Of a stretch of DNA of 64,000 bases, positions 18,816 to 28,716 are shown piece after piece. Positions within the stretch are counted from its first letter, which is position 1, and each line of letters begins with the position of its first letter. The stretch lies in contig NZ_CP038033.1 of the NCBI RefSeq assembly GCF_004421105.1, positions 2,623,659-2,687,658 on the forward strand. The letters are read 5' to 3'. The translations under genes and the position numbers were made by a program. The notes beneath the pieces are model-generated. The model saw only the letters and a program-made list of their open reading frames with translations. It was not told the DNA's origin and made no database searches. This DNA comes from Nitrosococcus wardiae. GTDB lineage: Bacteria > Pseudomonadota > Gammaproteobacteria > Nitrosococcales > Nitrosococcaceae.

Positions 18816-21500
18816 GTGTTCACTTTTTTTACGGTGAAAATGGTGGAGCAAGGCAAAGGTAGGAAAAACACTCAAACGGCACAGCAACCCCCTGAAACCG
18901 ATATGATGGCCCAGTATCGTGGGATCAAAGCGCACTACCAGGACGCATTGCTGTTCTTTCGTTTTGGTGATTTCTACGAGATGTTTTATGAGGATGCAGC
19001 GCTGGCTTCGCGGGAGTTGGATATCGTCCTGACCTCGCGGCCCCAGGCCAAAAATAGCGAACGGGTCCCCATGTGTGGGGTACCTTGCCACCGTTTGGAA
19101 ACCTATGTGGCCCGCTTGATCGGAAAGGGCCATAAAGTCGCCATCTGTGAGCAGCTAGAGGGAGTCAGCAAAGGCAAGGGATTGATTCAACGGGAAGTGA
19201 TCCGAGTGGTAACGCCAGGCACCTTCTTTGAGGCCGAGCGCCAGGAAGGGGCCTTGGCGGCGCTGCGCTTTGAAGGGGAGCAGATAGGGATGGCTTTGTT
19301 GCAGCTTGCCACGGGTGAGTTTCTCCTATTGGAGGTCAGCCGGGAAGAGTTGCCGGGGGTGTTGAGCCGGTTTCGACCCCAGGAAATTCTTCTCCAACAG
19401 GGAGAGAAGCTAGAATTCGTGACCCATTATCAGCCCTTTATTGCCGAGCGACCTGCCGAAGCCTTTATTCCAGAACAGGCACTGACCCTTTTAGTCGACC
19501 ATTTTGGCCGTGAAGCCATTGATTCTCTAGGGCCTACTGCACAACAGGGGCTGGTGGCAGCGGGGGTGTTGCTGGATTATGTAAAAGCAACTCAAATGGG
19601 TTTCTTGCCCCATTTGCAAGTCCCCAAATTGGAGAGCCGGGATCAGTTTGTCTTTTTGGATGCCCAAACCCAAAGAAATTTGGAATTGGTGGAGAACATC
19701 TACCAAGGCACGGAGGAAGGCACCCTGTTGGCTATTCTGGATCGTACCCGGACCAGCATGGGGCGGCGTCGCCTCAAACGGTGGCTTCTCCACCCCTTGC
19801 GGGCAGTGACTCCTATTCAGGAGCGCCAAGGGGCTGTGGCTGAGTTGGTGTTAAAGTCTCCCTTGCGGACCAGACTGCAGAAAGCCTTATCCCAAGTCCT
19901 GGATTTGGAACGGCTGACTTCACGCATTACCTCGGCAGTGGCCAATCCCCGGGATCTAGCCGCTCTGAGAACCTCATTGGCACCATTGCCTCTCATCTAT
20001 GATCTGCTAAGCGCTACTCCCATCCCGTTACTTTACCGGCTGGGTGGCAAGCTAGATATGTTGGAGGATATTCACGCCGAGATCCAACGGGTCCTGGTGG
20101 ACGAGCCCAAGGTGACGGTGAAAGAGGGCGGACTGATTCGCCCTGGGGTGTGTGCCGAGTTGGACGAGTTCCATGCCTTGGGGCATGAGGGAACGGGCTG
20201 GCTGGCTAATTATGAGCAACAGGAGCGGGAGCGCACCCAAATCGGGAACCTTAAAGTGGGGTTCAATAAAGTCTTTGGCTACTATATTGAAATCACCAAG
20301 TCCAATCTAGGAGCGGTTCCTCCGGATTATCAGCGCCGCCAGACCTTAGCCAATGCAGAGCGCTTTATTACCGACCCACTTAAGTCATTTGAACAGCAAA
20401 CCTTACTGGCCCTGGAGCGGGCCAAAGAATTAGAATACCAGCGCTTTGTGGAACTGCGGGATCAAGTGGCCAGCCAGGCCGCCCGCCTACGTCAAACCGC
20501 TGAAGTTTTAGGCACCTTGGATGGATTAGCTTCCTTAGGAGAGGTGGCCGCCAGCCAAGGCTGGGTGAAACCGGAAGTGAGCGAAGGCCATCACCTGATG
20601 ATTACGGAAGGCCGTCATCCGGTGGTGGAGTCCTTGAGAGGCGAATTTGTGCCCAATGATCTCCATTTGGGCCAAGACACCTCTTTTCTCATCTTAACTG
20701 GCCCCAATGCGGCCGGTAAGAGCACCTATGCCCGCCAGGCGGCTATTTTGGTGTTGTTAGCCCAAATAGGGAGCTTTGTCCCGGCGGAAACTGCCCGCAT
20801 TGGCGTGGTGGACCGTATCTTCACCCGGGTCGGGGCAGCGGACTTCCTTGCTCGGGGGTTGTCCACTTTTATGATGGAGATGATGGAAACCGCCAATATT
20901 CTCCGCTACGCCACCCCTAACAGTCTGGTGATCCTGGATGAAGTGGGGCGGGGTACGGGTACCTCCGATGGGCAAGCGATTGCCCAGGCGGTGGCGGAAA
21001 TATTGGCTCAGGAAATCAAAGCCAGAACCTTATTTACTACCCATTATCATCAATTGGCAGCGTTGGCGGATCGCATTCCCAGCATGGCCAATGCCCGTCT
21101 GGCAGTCCGGGAAGAGCAAGAGGAAGTTTCTTTTCTCTACAAAGTGGTTCCTGGAGCGGCCCCGAAGAGTTATGGCATTTATGTGGCCAAGTTGGCAGGC
21201 TTGCCCCCTGCTGTGGTCCAGCGGGCAAGCGAACTATTGACCCAACTGGAGCAGGAAAAAACCGTTTCTCTCGCCGGCAACGCCAGTGCGGAGGTCAGGG
21301 AAGTTCCCCGCCCTTCCGGCTGGCCTAGACAGGAGGCTTTAGTGATCCGCTTGTTGGAGCTTGACCCTCTGCGCACGACCCCTTTGGAGGCCCTGGAACT
21401 GCTGACGGAACTCAAGCATTTAGCCCAGTTCACTTCCCGCTCAGAAGGGGTGGAAGCTGCCCCGGTAATGCCCTTTTCTAAGCAGTCCGGTAAAGGATGA
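18816..21500 (+). CDS. mutS: DNA mismatch repair protein MutS
   Basis: The 894-residue mismatch sensor (886 if it starts at ATG 18840) has all MutS domains: the mismatch-binding domain with FRFGDFYEMFYEDA (the Phe-x-Glu wedge), connector, lever and clamp, and a C-terminal ABC ATPase with Walker A TGPNAAGKSTYARQ near residue 628, Walker B LVILDEVGRGT and the following TTHYHQL. It binds mispairs and recruits MutL. The N-terminus before DMMAQYRGIKAHY is poorly conserved, so the exact start (GTG 18816, GTG 18834 or ATG 18840) is uncertain. Its stop overlaps the mutL start (ATGA), giving translational coupling. Confidence 0.96.
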   Translation: MFTFFTVKMVEQGKGRKNTQTAQQPPETDMMAQYRGIKAHYQDALLFFRFGDFYEMFYEDAALASRELDIVLTSRPQAKNSERVPMCGVPCHRLETYVARLIGKGHKVAICEQLEGVSKGKGLIQREVIRVVTPGTFFEAERQEGALAALRFEGEQIGMALLQLATGEFLLLEVSREELPGVLSRFRPQEILLQQGEKLEFVTHYQPFIAERPAEAFIPEQALTLLVDHFGREAIDSLGPTAQQGLVAAGVLLDYVKATQMGFLPHLQVPKLESRDQFVFLDAQTQRNLELVENIYQGTEEGTLLAILDRTRTSMGRRRLKRWLLHPLRAVTPIQERQGAVAELVLKSPLRTRLQKALSQVLDLERLTSRITSAVANPRDLAALRTSLAPLPLIYDLLSATPIPLLYRLGGKLDMLEDIHAEIQRVLVDEPKVTVKEGGLIRPGVCAELDEFHALGHEGTGWLANYEQQERERTQIGNLKVGFNKVFGYYIEITKSNLGAVPPDYQRRQTLANAERFITDPLKSFEQQTLLALERAKELEYQRFVELRDQVASQAARLRQTAEVLGTLDGLASLGEVAASQGWVKPEVSEGHHLMITEGRHPVVESLRGEFVPNDLHLGQDTSFLILTGPNAAGKSTYARQAAILVLLAQIGSFVPAETARIGVVDRIFTRVGAADFLARGLSTFMMEMMETANILRYATPNSLVILDEVGRGTGTSDGQAIAQAVAEILAQEIKARTLFTTHYHQLAALADRIPSMANARLAVREEQEEVSFLYKVVPGAAPKSYGIYVAKLAGLPPAVVQRASELLTQLEQEKTVSLAGNASAEVREVPRPSGWPRQEALVIRLLELDPLRTTPLEALELLTELKHLAQFTSRSEGVEAAPVMPFSKQSGKG

Positions 21501-23077
21501 CTATCCGCCTTCTTTCGCCCCAAGTCCAACAGTGCATCGCCGCAGGCGAGGTGGTGGCGCGCCCCGCCAGTGTGTTGAAAGAGCTCATGGAAAATGCCCT
21601 AGATGCAGGGGCTGAAACGGTGCGGGTCAAGGTGCAGGAGGGGGGGCGGCGTCTCATTCAGGTAATCGACGATGGTTCAGGCCTGGCAGCCACTGACGTA
21701 CCCCTGGCTTTTGAACGTTTTGCCACCAGCAAAATCGTTCAAGTGGAAGATTTAGCAGCGGTGCGATCCTTTGGTTTTCGCGGTGAGGCCCTGGGGAGTA
21801 TTGCCTCAGTGTCCCGGCTACGTTTTCTGAGCCGGAAAAAGGGAACATTGTTGGGCACTGAGGCGCGCTTGGAAAGCGGGCGGATGCTCTCTTTGCAGGA
21901 AATGGGGGCGCCGGTGGGAACACGGGTAGAAGTATGGGATCTATTTTATAATACCCCTGCCCGGCAAAAATTCCTCCGTAGTCTGCGGACCGAATACGGC
22001 CATATCCTCAACGCCTTTACCCGCTTTGCTTTGGCTTTTCCCGAGAAGCACTTTACGCTTACGATGGATGGCCGAGAGCTGCACGTCCTGCCTCCGGCTA
22101 CTCGGGTAGACCGGATCACGACGCTATTGGGTCAACAGGCCGCTGCCCACCTAGAGGAATTCCATGCCACAGGTTCCTGGGGGCGGCTAGGGGGCTTTGT
22201 GATCGCTACTGAAACCCGGGTGCGAAGTCCCCTTTATCTCTTTGTTAACTGCCGCCCGGTGCGTAATGTCGCCCTTTATCGTGCTATTCGGGATGGACTT
22301 CAGGAAGCGGGCAGCACCGTACTCTTGTTTCTTGACATTCATCCTTCCCAAGTAGATGTCAACGTGCATCCGGCCAAAGCTGAGGTGCGCTTCCGTGATG
22401 AGCAAGCCCTTTATGAACAGCTTCGATTCGCCCTCAAGCAACGAACTTTACCGTGGCAAACACAAAATGAACGGGTGGCGGAAGAGGAATCAGCCTATGG
22501 AACATCCCAGGGCTTTCGTCTCTTGGGGCAGGTGGAGAATACTTTTCTGGTCACCCTGGCCGAAGGCCAGATCTACCTTTTGGATCAGCATGCAGCCGAA
22601 GAACGGGTTCTTTATGAACGGCTGCAACAGGGAAAAGTTCAACGCCGTGAGCTGGTTGCCCCCCAGGTGGTCACCCTTTCTCTGGAAGAACGAGCCTTTG
22701 TAGAGGACCACCGGGAAGCCCTTGAGTCCTGTGGATTTATCGTCGAGCCTCTAGGTCCCCAAGCCTTGGCCCTGCGGGCTATTCCTGATTTTCTTTCGCC
22801 CCCCCAATCGGGCCTTATTTTCTCTCGCCTTTTACCCCGGGTGCGCAGTCAGAGGGAAGATTTCCAGCAAGCCTTATCCTGTCTGGGGGCCATTAAGGCC
22901 GGAGAATCTCTTGCTCCTGAAGCTCAGGAGCGGTTGCTGAATGCCTGGATCCAGACCGAACATCCCCATGCCTGTGCCCATAATCGGCCCGTGTATTTTC
23001 GCCTTTCCTTAGATGAAGTTCGGCGCAAAGTAGGCAGGACGGGCTTGAGCTGCGAGTTCGACACCCCTTCCGGATAA
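21497..23077 (+). CDS. mutL: DNA mismatch repair protein MutL
   Basis: The 526-residue GHKL ATPase couples MutS recognition to strand incision. ATP-binding motifs are visible: KELMENALDAGA, DDGSGL, FATSKI and FGFRGEALGSI. The C-terminal dimerisation domain contains DQHAAEERVLYE (D363), which fits the endonuclease motif DQHA-x2-E-x4-E, and ends with the CAHNRPVYF segment. It is shorter than the usual 600 or so residues because the linker is short. ATG 21497 overlaps the mutS stop. Presence of the nuclease motif suggests a nicking MutL rather than a MutH-dependent one. Confidence 0.95.
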   Translation: MTIRLLSPQVQQCIAAGEVVARPASVLKELMENALDAGAETVRVKVQEGGRRLIQVIDDGSGLAATDVPLAFERFATSKIVQVEDLAAVRSFGFRGEALGSIASVSRLRFLSRKKGTLLGTEARLESGRMLSLQEMGAPVGTRVEVWDLFYNTPARQKFLRSLRTEYGHILNAFTRFALAFPEKHFTLTMDGRELHVLPPATRVDRITTLLGQQAAAHLEEFHATGSWGRLGGFVIATETRVRSPLYLFVNCRPVRNVALYRAIRDGLQEAGSTVLLFLDIHPSQVDVNVHPAKAEVRFRDEQALYEQLRFALKQRTLPWQTQNERVAEEESAYGTSQGFRLLGQVENTFLVTLAEGQIYLLDQHAAEERVLYERLQQGKVQRRELVAPQVVTLSLEERAFVEDHREALESCGFIVEPLGPQALALRAIPDFLSPPQSGLIFSRLLPRVRSQREDFQQALSCLGAIKAGESLAPEAQERLLNAWIQTEHPHACAHNRPVYFRLSLDEVRRKVGRTGLSCEFDTPSG

Positions 23078-23107
23078 AGAGTAATCTCCCTATTTTTCCC
23101 TGCCGGG

Positions 23108-23300
23108 AGGTGGTGTTCCGCAACCCCGTTTTTCTTCCCTGAAAAAGGGTTTGATGCGCGCCCTCCCTGGCGCGCCCCCTGAGGGGCCTCCTCCGGATGT
23201 CCCGATTCGCTCCCGGCAAATCGGTGTGGGGGCTTTCCTGTCCCCTAGCTCCACGTCACCGGCTCGCTCCAAGAATACTTCAAAACTTTCACTGAGATAC
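23108..23300 (-). repeat. Interspersed repeat, copy B
   Basis: Inverted copy of the element at 16625-16745, located just after mutL. It shares the conserved outer blocks but has about 75 extra internal bases rich in GC, including an inverted GCGCGCCCTCC / GGGCGCGCC region. It lies in a non-coding gap between mutL and the DUF4242 gene. Confidence 0.65.
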
Positions 23301-23509
23301 GTATGGCAGTATCCCTGCAACTTTAGGAGGGGTTGTCTAGGCAAGGAAACGACTATGATTAATAGTGGAGGATACCCCCATTCGTATTTGTAAAGAATAG
23401 CAAAAATGGCAATCTCTGCTCAAAGTTCTGATATTTAATAGCCGCTGCTTGGGTCCTATTTCTCAAGGGGCGGAAACATCAAATCTTCTGTGGAGAAAGG
23501 AGTAAACTC

Positions 23510-23794
23510 ATGAATACCTATATGATCCGTCGCCGAAGCGCCTGGAAGACGCCCCAGGAACTAGAAGAAGCAGCTAGCCGCTCAAAGCAAGTTGGGAATG
23601 AAGAAATGCCCGACCAGGTGCGCTGGATCCGATCCTATGTGGTAGAGGAAGAGGATGGTCAGCTCGGTACGGTATGTATCTATCAGGCCACCGACCCTGA
23701 AGCGATCCGGGAGCATGCCAAGCGTGCTAGCTTGCAGGCCGATGAAATTACCCCTATTGCTGAGACCGTAGTGGTCCGGGAAGATCCAGCATAA
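23510..23794 (+). CDS. DUF4242 (SCO4226-like) small protein
   Basis: The 94-residue cytoplasmic protein resembles the DUF4242 group, ferredoxin-like folds that include the nickel-binding SCO4226. Characteristic are MNTYMIRRRSAWKTPQELEE, the RWIRSYVVEEEDG strand, CIYQATDPEAIREHAKRASL and the final DEITPIAETVV. An AAAGGAG site precedes the ATG. It stands alone with hairpins downstream; metal binding in this member is inference. Confidence 0.75.
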   Translation: MNTYMIRRRSAWKTPQELEEAASRSKQVGNEEMPDQVRWIRSYVVEEEDGQLGTVCIYQATDPEAIREHAKRASLQADEITPIAETVVVREDPA

Positions 23795-23864
23795 GGGATC
23801 AAGACCTTATAGGGGGCCTGATCCCTCTTGCTTGAGCTACTCAGGGGCGCTTCGCGCCTCTGAG
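23795..23864. terminator. Hairpin pair downstream of the DUF4242 gene
   Basis: Two dyads follow the stop: AGGGATCA with TGATCCCT (8-bp arms, long loop), then a compact one with arms CTCAGGGGCGC and GCGCCTCTGAG around a short loop at 23840-23864. Neither has a clear U run, so termination is uncertain; the second could also be a REP-like element between convergent genes. Confidence 0.35.
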
Positions 23865-23877
23865 GTAGGCTCCACGT

Positions 23878-24222
23878 TTAGCTTTTTTTCTCCTTTTCTT
23901 TTCGCAGCATCCTTGGCAGAAAGCTTAGAAACAGGAGGTAGACAAATAGAAACCACACAATAGTATGAAGCGGAATCCAGGGGATCTGCCACGTTTCAAT
24001 CATTGCTCTTGCGGCTTCCAATTCATCTTTTTTTATAAATTCACTAAGCGCTATGAGCGCTCTCATCATAGCCGTATTCCAGATGCTCAGGCTGATGTAG
24101 GTTATGAAAATAAAAATGGAGAGTGGATTAAACAACCGCTCATATTTCTCAGGGCGCTTGTAGGCAAAATAGGTGAGACCTACAATTACGATCGCTATCA
24201 ATATATAAATGAATATGTCCAT
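23878..24222 (-). CDS. Small predicted membrane protein, unknown function
   Basis: 114 residues with three or so spans: IFIYILIAIVIVGLTYFAY, PLSIFIFITYISLSIW and LHTIVWFLFVYLLFLSFL, then a strongly basic tail. I do not recognise a family. AT-rich base use differs from the mutS-mutL region. It converges with the DUF4242 gene and probably ends near the hairpins there. Confidence 0.5.
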   Translation of the reverse strand: MDIFIYILIAIVIVGLTYFAYKRPEKYERLFNPLSIFIFITYISLSIWNTAMMRALIALSEFIKKDELEAARAMIETWQIPWIPLHTIVWFLFVYLLFLSFLPRMLRKEKEKKS

Positions 24223-24419
24223 ATTTTATAAAACCTATGATATGGTTATGGTTTTTTGTCAAAGAGGGCGAAGATTTAACGTTTAATCATCCCTTTTCTC
24301 AGTTTGTTTATCAGCTCTCAAGCGATTGGCACCGATTTTCTTTGAGTTCGGCGATTTTAAAGCAGCATTACCCTGAGCGTCGAGAGATCGCAGCAATATT
24401 TTTATCATAGGCTAAAAAA

Positions 24420-25241
24420 GTGATTACTATTCATCACCTTAATTGCGGGACAATGTGCCCCTTTGGGGGCCGTTTCATTGATGGCTTTAGCTGGGGGTTG
24501 ACGGCAAAATTAGTTTGCCACTGCTTAGTCATTGAGACTAATGTGGGTCTCGTGCTTGTTGATACCGGTTTTGGCCTTCAAGACATCAGGGTAACTCATC
24601 ATCGGTTAGATCGAATCTTTTTAAAACTCATTGGGATTCAACTCCAAGAGGAGCAGACAGCTTTACGCCAGATTGAAAAACTCGGCTTTAAGCGCCAGGA
24701 CGTACGGCATATTATTTTGACTCACTTGGATTTTGACCACGCTGGAGGCATCACAGATTTTCCTGAAGCCCAAATTCATGTGCTGGGTTCAGAGCTTGAA
24801 GCTGCCCGCCACCCTCATAATTTCCTGGCTAGGCAGCGGTATCGTTCTCAACAGTGGAGCTTAGAAAAAAACTGGGTTACTTATTCTTTCAGTGGAGAAA
24901 AATGGTTTGGCTTTGAGAGTGTGAGAAACCTTAAATCTCTTCCTCCTGAAATTCTGCTTGTTCCTCTTGCAGGACATACGAGGGGACATACGGGAGTGGC
25001 TATCAAAGCCAAAGATGGGTGGGTATTACATGCTGGAGATGCTTACTTTTTTAGAGGTGAGATGGACCCCGAAAAGTACCACTGTACGTTTGGGCTTCGC
25101 CTTTTTCAGAGAATAATGGAAGTCGATAGAAAATTACGTTTGGAAAATCAAGAACGTCTTCGTCAATTAATTCATGATCGCCAAGAAGTTCAGATTTTTT
25201 CTGCTCACGATGCTATTGAGTTGGAAAAGCTTAAGCTATAA
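24420..25241 (+). CDS. Metallo-beta-lactamase fold hydrolase, lactonase-like
   Basis: 273 residues. The zinc-binding motif HLDFDHAGG (HxDH type) and later GHTRGHTG and LHAGDAYFFRG provide the metal ligands of the MBL fold; NCGTMCPFGG at the N-terminus recalls N-acyl-homoserine-lactonase-like and related esterase members. Substrate is not determined. Translation begins at GTG 24420. Neighbours are small accessory genes, giving no pathway clue. Confidence 0.8.
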   Translation: MITIHHLNCGTMCPFGGRFIDGFSWGLTAKLVCHCLVIETNVGLVLVDTGFGLQDIRVTHHRLDRIFLKLIGIQLQEEQTALRQIEKLGFKRQDVRHIILTHLDFDHAGGITDFPEAQIHVLGSELEAARHPHNFLARQRYRSQQWSLEKNWVTYSFSGEKWFGFESVRNLKSLPPEILLVPLAGHTRGHTGVAIKAKDGWVLHAGDAYFFRGEMDPEKYHCTFGLRLFQRIMEVDRKLRLENQERLRQLIHDRQEVQIFSAHDAIELEKLKL

Positions 25242-25258
25242 TGATAAAGATTTTTTCC

Positions 25259-25660
25259 TTAGTATAATGAATTACCATTAGGATTCCTAAAATCTTCTTC
25301 GAGACTGACATAACAACTAGTTTGAAAGGGGGGAGAGCACACAGCATAAAAGATAAGGTCAATTTGACCTGTGTTGGTGATTCGCTGGGTTGTATCTGCT
25401 GGGATTCGGACGACATCACCCTCGATGGCATCAGTTGGAGCTAAGTCACTTATTTCTACACGTCCTTGTCCAGAAATGATGATGTAACGTTCAGTTATTC
25501 CTTTTAATTTGTGCCAAGCTGTAGTTACGCCAGGCTCGACTCTTGCCCGTGAAATAGAAACATATTCATCCCCGGAATCATTTGCTGTTTCTGCAATATA
25601 GCACCGCTCCTCCGTCTTGAATTCTGTAGATAAATTGCTTTTTTTTACTTCCGGTCGCAT
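25259..25660 (-). CDS. Cupin domain protein
   Basis: This 133-residue single-domain cupin has motif 1 around PGVTTAWHKLKGITERYIII, with His and Glu metal ligands, and motif 2 around GDVVRIPADTTQRITNTG. Cupins of this kind bind a divalent metal and act as enzymes or sensors, often in stress or sugar metabolism; specific function is unknown. It converges on the MBL gene. Start ATG 25660 has GGGAGGC upstream. Confidence 0.75.
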   Translation of the reverse strand: MRPEVKKSNLSTEFKTEERCYIAETANDSGDEYVSISRARVEPGVTTAWHKLKGITERYIIISGQGRVEISDLAPTDAIEGDVVRIPADTTQRITNTGQIDLIFYAVCSPPFQTSCYVSLEEDFRNPNGNSLY

Positions 25661-25891
25661 GGTTGCCTCCCTTTAATTGCAGCTCACCTGGAGTAGATCC
25701 CCTAGATGGGATTTTATATTAGAGGCGATTCTAATAAATATCCTTTGCGATTTCTCTGAATGAAAACCTTATCTCTAGAGGATAATCTGTGAGTTCTGTG
25801 GCCCCAATCACATTATTTTTTTCCATAGTGTGGCATAAAAAACCTGCCATATAACATGGTGTTACTTCAATTTTTCATTGATGACTCCACA
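25661..25891 (+). other. Intergenic region, possible small RNA upstream of terminator
   Basis: No ORF is convincing here. The region leads into the orphan terminator at 25892-25924, and weak promoter-like hexamers are present, but no start site can be fixed. Confidence 0.3.
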
Positions 25892-25924
25892 GCCACTAAG
25901 TAGAGATACTTGGTGGCTTTTTTT
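25892..25924 (+). terminator. Strong intrinsic terminator with no annotated upstream gene
   Basis: Stem GCCACTAAGTA (25892-25902) and TACTTGGTGGC (25907-25917), 11 pairs with one G-U, closes a GAGA loop and is followed by seven T residues. This is an excellent plus-strand rho-independent terminator, but the nearest plus-strand gene ends 650 bases away with a minus-strand gene between, so a short transcript, perhaps a small RNA, may end here. Confidence 0.75.
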
Positions 25925-25993
25925 ATTATAAATTTGGTAGTCGATTGATAAATATTGACTTCGAAAACTTGCCGATGAAAGCAGCTTTCTCCC

Positions 25994-26176
25994 CTATAAA
26001 GATAATCTTGGGCCTACAGATAACTCAACAGCCAATATCACCATAGCGCCTCCCAAGGTCCAGATAACGGCTAACCCCATCTCCCCGTAAGAAAAATTAA
26101 AAGTCCAGGCAAAACCTACCAAGGTTATTTCAAGCAGTATCAACCATAAACCCCGGGTAAAAAGATAAAAAGCCAC
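25994..26176 (-). pseudogene. Fragment of a DUF1624 (YeiB-like) membrane protein
   Basis: The 60-codon frame begins with AFYLFTRGLWLILLEITLVG and FAWTFNFSYGEMGLAVIW, the typical internal segment of DUF1624/heparan-alpha-glucosaminide acetyltransferase-like membrane proteins, which are normally 350 or more residues. Both the N-terminal and C-terminal parts are missing, and the frame opens directly after an in-frame stop, so it is a gene scrap. Confidence 0.55.
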
Positions 26177-26417
26177 CTCAAATTAATGTATTTGTACCCA
26201 TGTAATCTCTATAGTAAAATCAACCACTTATGCAGCGCTGGAGGAAGATGGGTCCGAAGTATTGAAATAATTAAGCTTGTAAGAAAAAAATTTTTAAGTA
26301 GGGAGACTTACAAGGCTAAGAGTTTCGACGGTCTGTTGAGTTTCTGAAGCACCTAATAAAAGGAATATTTCAGCCGACTATTTATAAATAAAATAAAAAA
26401 CTGCATTTTTTATAATT

Positions 26418-28660
26418 TTGAATAAATTGACTAGTAGGGGCAATAAGGTTTTTCTTGCTCATGTGCGTGAGACCCAGGCGGGGCACTGGGAAGAGCACGC
26501 CCTTGAAGAACACCTGCAAACTGCGGCACAGTTGGCCGATCGGTTTGCGACCCCGTTTGGAAGCGGTGATTGGGCTTATCTTGCAGGCTTGTGGCATGAT
26601 CTAGGGAAATACCGCCTGGCTTTCCAACATTATATCAGAAGTGCTTCTGGCTATGATCCGGATGCGCATATCGAAGCACCCGGCAGGGTGGATCATTCCA
26701 CTGTAGGAGCTCTCTATGCTTGCAAGCAGCTTGGTCCGGGTCCGGAAGGACGGATATTGGCTTACCTCATTGCCGGGCATCATGCCGGCTTGCCAGACTG
26801 GCAGAGTGTGGAAGCTGGGAGGAAAGCTTTGGCTCATCGACTTAGGCCTGAACAGCAGTCACTTCTAGATGAAACTCTTAGCCAACCGATTCCCGAGGCT
26901 ATCCTGCAAGCGGATTCTCCTACTAGCCAGCCTAGGGGAAGAGATCTTGCCTTGTGGATCCGAATGCTGTTTTCCTGTTTGGTAGATGCCGATTTCCTAG
27001 ACACCGAGTCGTTCATGGATGGGGATAAGACCGCTGCGCGCAGCGGTTATCCGAGCTTGAGCAAACTTTTGTTTTCCTTTGAATGCTATATAGAGGGGCT
27101 GCAAAAAGGTGCAAGCAGCACGCCCGTCAATCGATTACGGGCTGAGATTCTAAATCGTTGTCGAGGGCAGGCAATTCAGCCACCAGGGCTGTTTTCTCTA
27201 ACCGTGCCTACCGGTGGAGGCAAGACTCTATCTTCTCTGGCTTTTGCTCTTCATCATGCACGGGCCTATGGCAAGCGTCGGATCATCTATGTGATCCCCT
27301 ACACCAGCATTATCGAGCAGACAGCCAACGTATTTCGTCAGATCTTTGACGATGCCGTGCTGGAACATCACAGCAATTTGGACTCAGATCATGAGGATGC
27401 CCGCAGCCGACTGGCCTGCGAGAATTGGGATGCACCCATTGTCGTTACCACTTCTGTACAATTTTTGAATCCCTATTTGCCGCCCGGACCAGCCGCGTAC
27501 GCAAACTGCACAATATCGTTAACAGCGTGGTGGTGCTGGATGAAGTTCAGTTGTTACCACCAGACTTTTTAAGGCCCATCCTTCATGCTATTAGGGAATT
27601 GGCTAAAAATTACCAAGCCAGCTTTATGCTTTGTACCGCCACCCAACCAGCCTTTGAGTCGCGCCAGGGATTCGATAGTTCCTTTGAAGGTTTGGAAGGG
27701 GTGCGGGAGATCATGGATGGCCCCCAGGCGCTGCATGAAGCCCTGCGCCGGGTCGAGGTGACGGTTCCCGATGATCTGCATGACAGCACTGCCTGGGAGG
27801 AATTGGCTGAAGAGCTGCAAGGTTATGATTCCGTACTGTGCATTGTGGATCGCCGGGATGACTGCCGCACATTATACTATTTAATGCCCAAAGGCACCTT
27901 CCATTTGTCTGGTCTGATGTGCGGACAACATCGATCTGAAGTGATCGCTGAGATCAAGCAGCGACTGAAGGCGGGAGAACCCGTCAGGGTAGTTAGTACC
28001 CAGTTAGTGGAGGCGGGAGTCGATGTGGATTTCCCAGTAGTTTACCGTGCTCTGGCAGGACTGGATTCCATCGCTCAGGCGGCCGGACGCTGTAATCGAG
28101 AAGGTTTATTGGAGGGCAAGGGCAAGGTAGTGGTGTTTATTCCACCGAAGCAAGCTCCCATTGGGCATCTGCGCCAAGCTCAGGACTGTGGACGGCAGAT
28201 ATTACAACAGCGCCCTACTGATCCCCTAGCGCCTGAGCATTTTGTCACTTATTTCCAGCAGTTGTATTGGAAAAAAGGGACAGAGGGTTTGGATCGCGAG
28301 GGTATTCTTAAGGATCTTAAACACGACGGGCAATTGCGCTTTCTTTTCAGCAGCGCCGCCGTCAAGTTCCGGCTAATCGATGAGACTCAACAAGCTCCAG
28401 TGATCGTACGTTATGGGAAGGGAGTAGATTTGATTGAACAGCTACGTCACCTTGGGCCGAAGCGTGGGCTACTGCGCAAGCTCCAGCGCTATGTGGTCAA
28501 CCTGCCTCGCTACCGACACCAACAATTGCTGAATCAGTGCGATATTCAGGAAATCCATCCAGGATTGTTCTTTCAGGCTCATGATGGCTTGTACCACCAA
28601 GATCTAGGACTGCTCGGGGATGATCCTGCCTATTACGATCCTGATCAGTTAATTGTTTGA
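26418..28660 (+). pseudogene. cas3: CRISPR-associated helicase/nuclease Cas3 (type I-C), frameshifted
   Basis: Two overlapping frames (26418-27572 and 27425-28660) together read as a full Cas3 of about 745 residues: an N-terminal HD nuclease (LWHDLGKYRLAFQHY), Walker A TGGGKTLSSLAFAL near residue 264, DEAD-type box VVVLDEVQLLPPDFL in the second frame, then helicase domain 2 (STQLVEAGVDVDFP, AAGRCNREG). The switch is at a T run at 27462-27466: adding one T restores SVQFFESLFAARTSRVRK. Cas3 unwinds and degrades target DNA after Cascade binding. It is either a genuine one-base loss, which would disable interference, or a sequencing error. Confidence 0.9.
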
Positions 28661-28716
28661 GGGATTATTGCTGATTTTTGTGTCGCTTAGACTTTCAAGA
28701 TAAAGAGATCCATTTA

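Noticed and set aside
24420-25241. Assignment of the MBL protein as a quorum-quenching lactonase
   Set aside because: The zinc motif fits but many MBL enzymes share it; no neighbour supports acyl-homoserine-lactone use.
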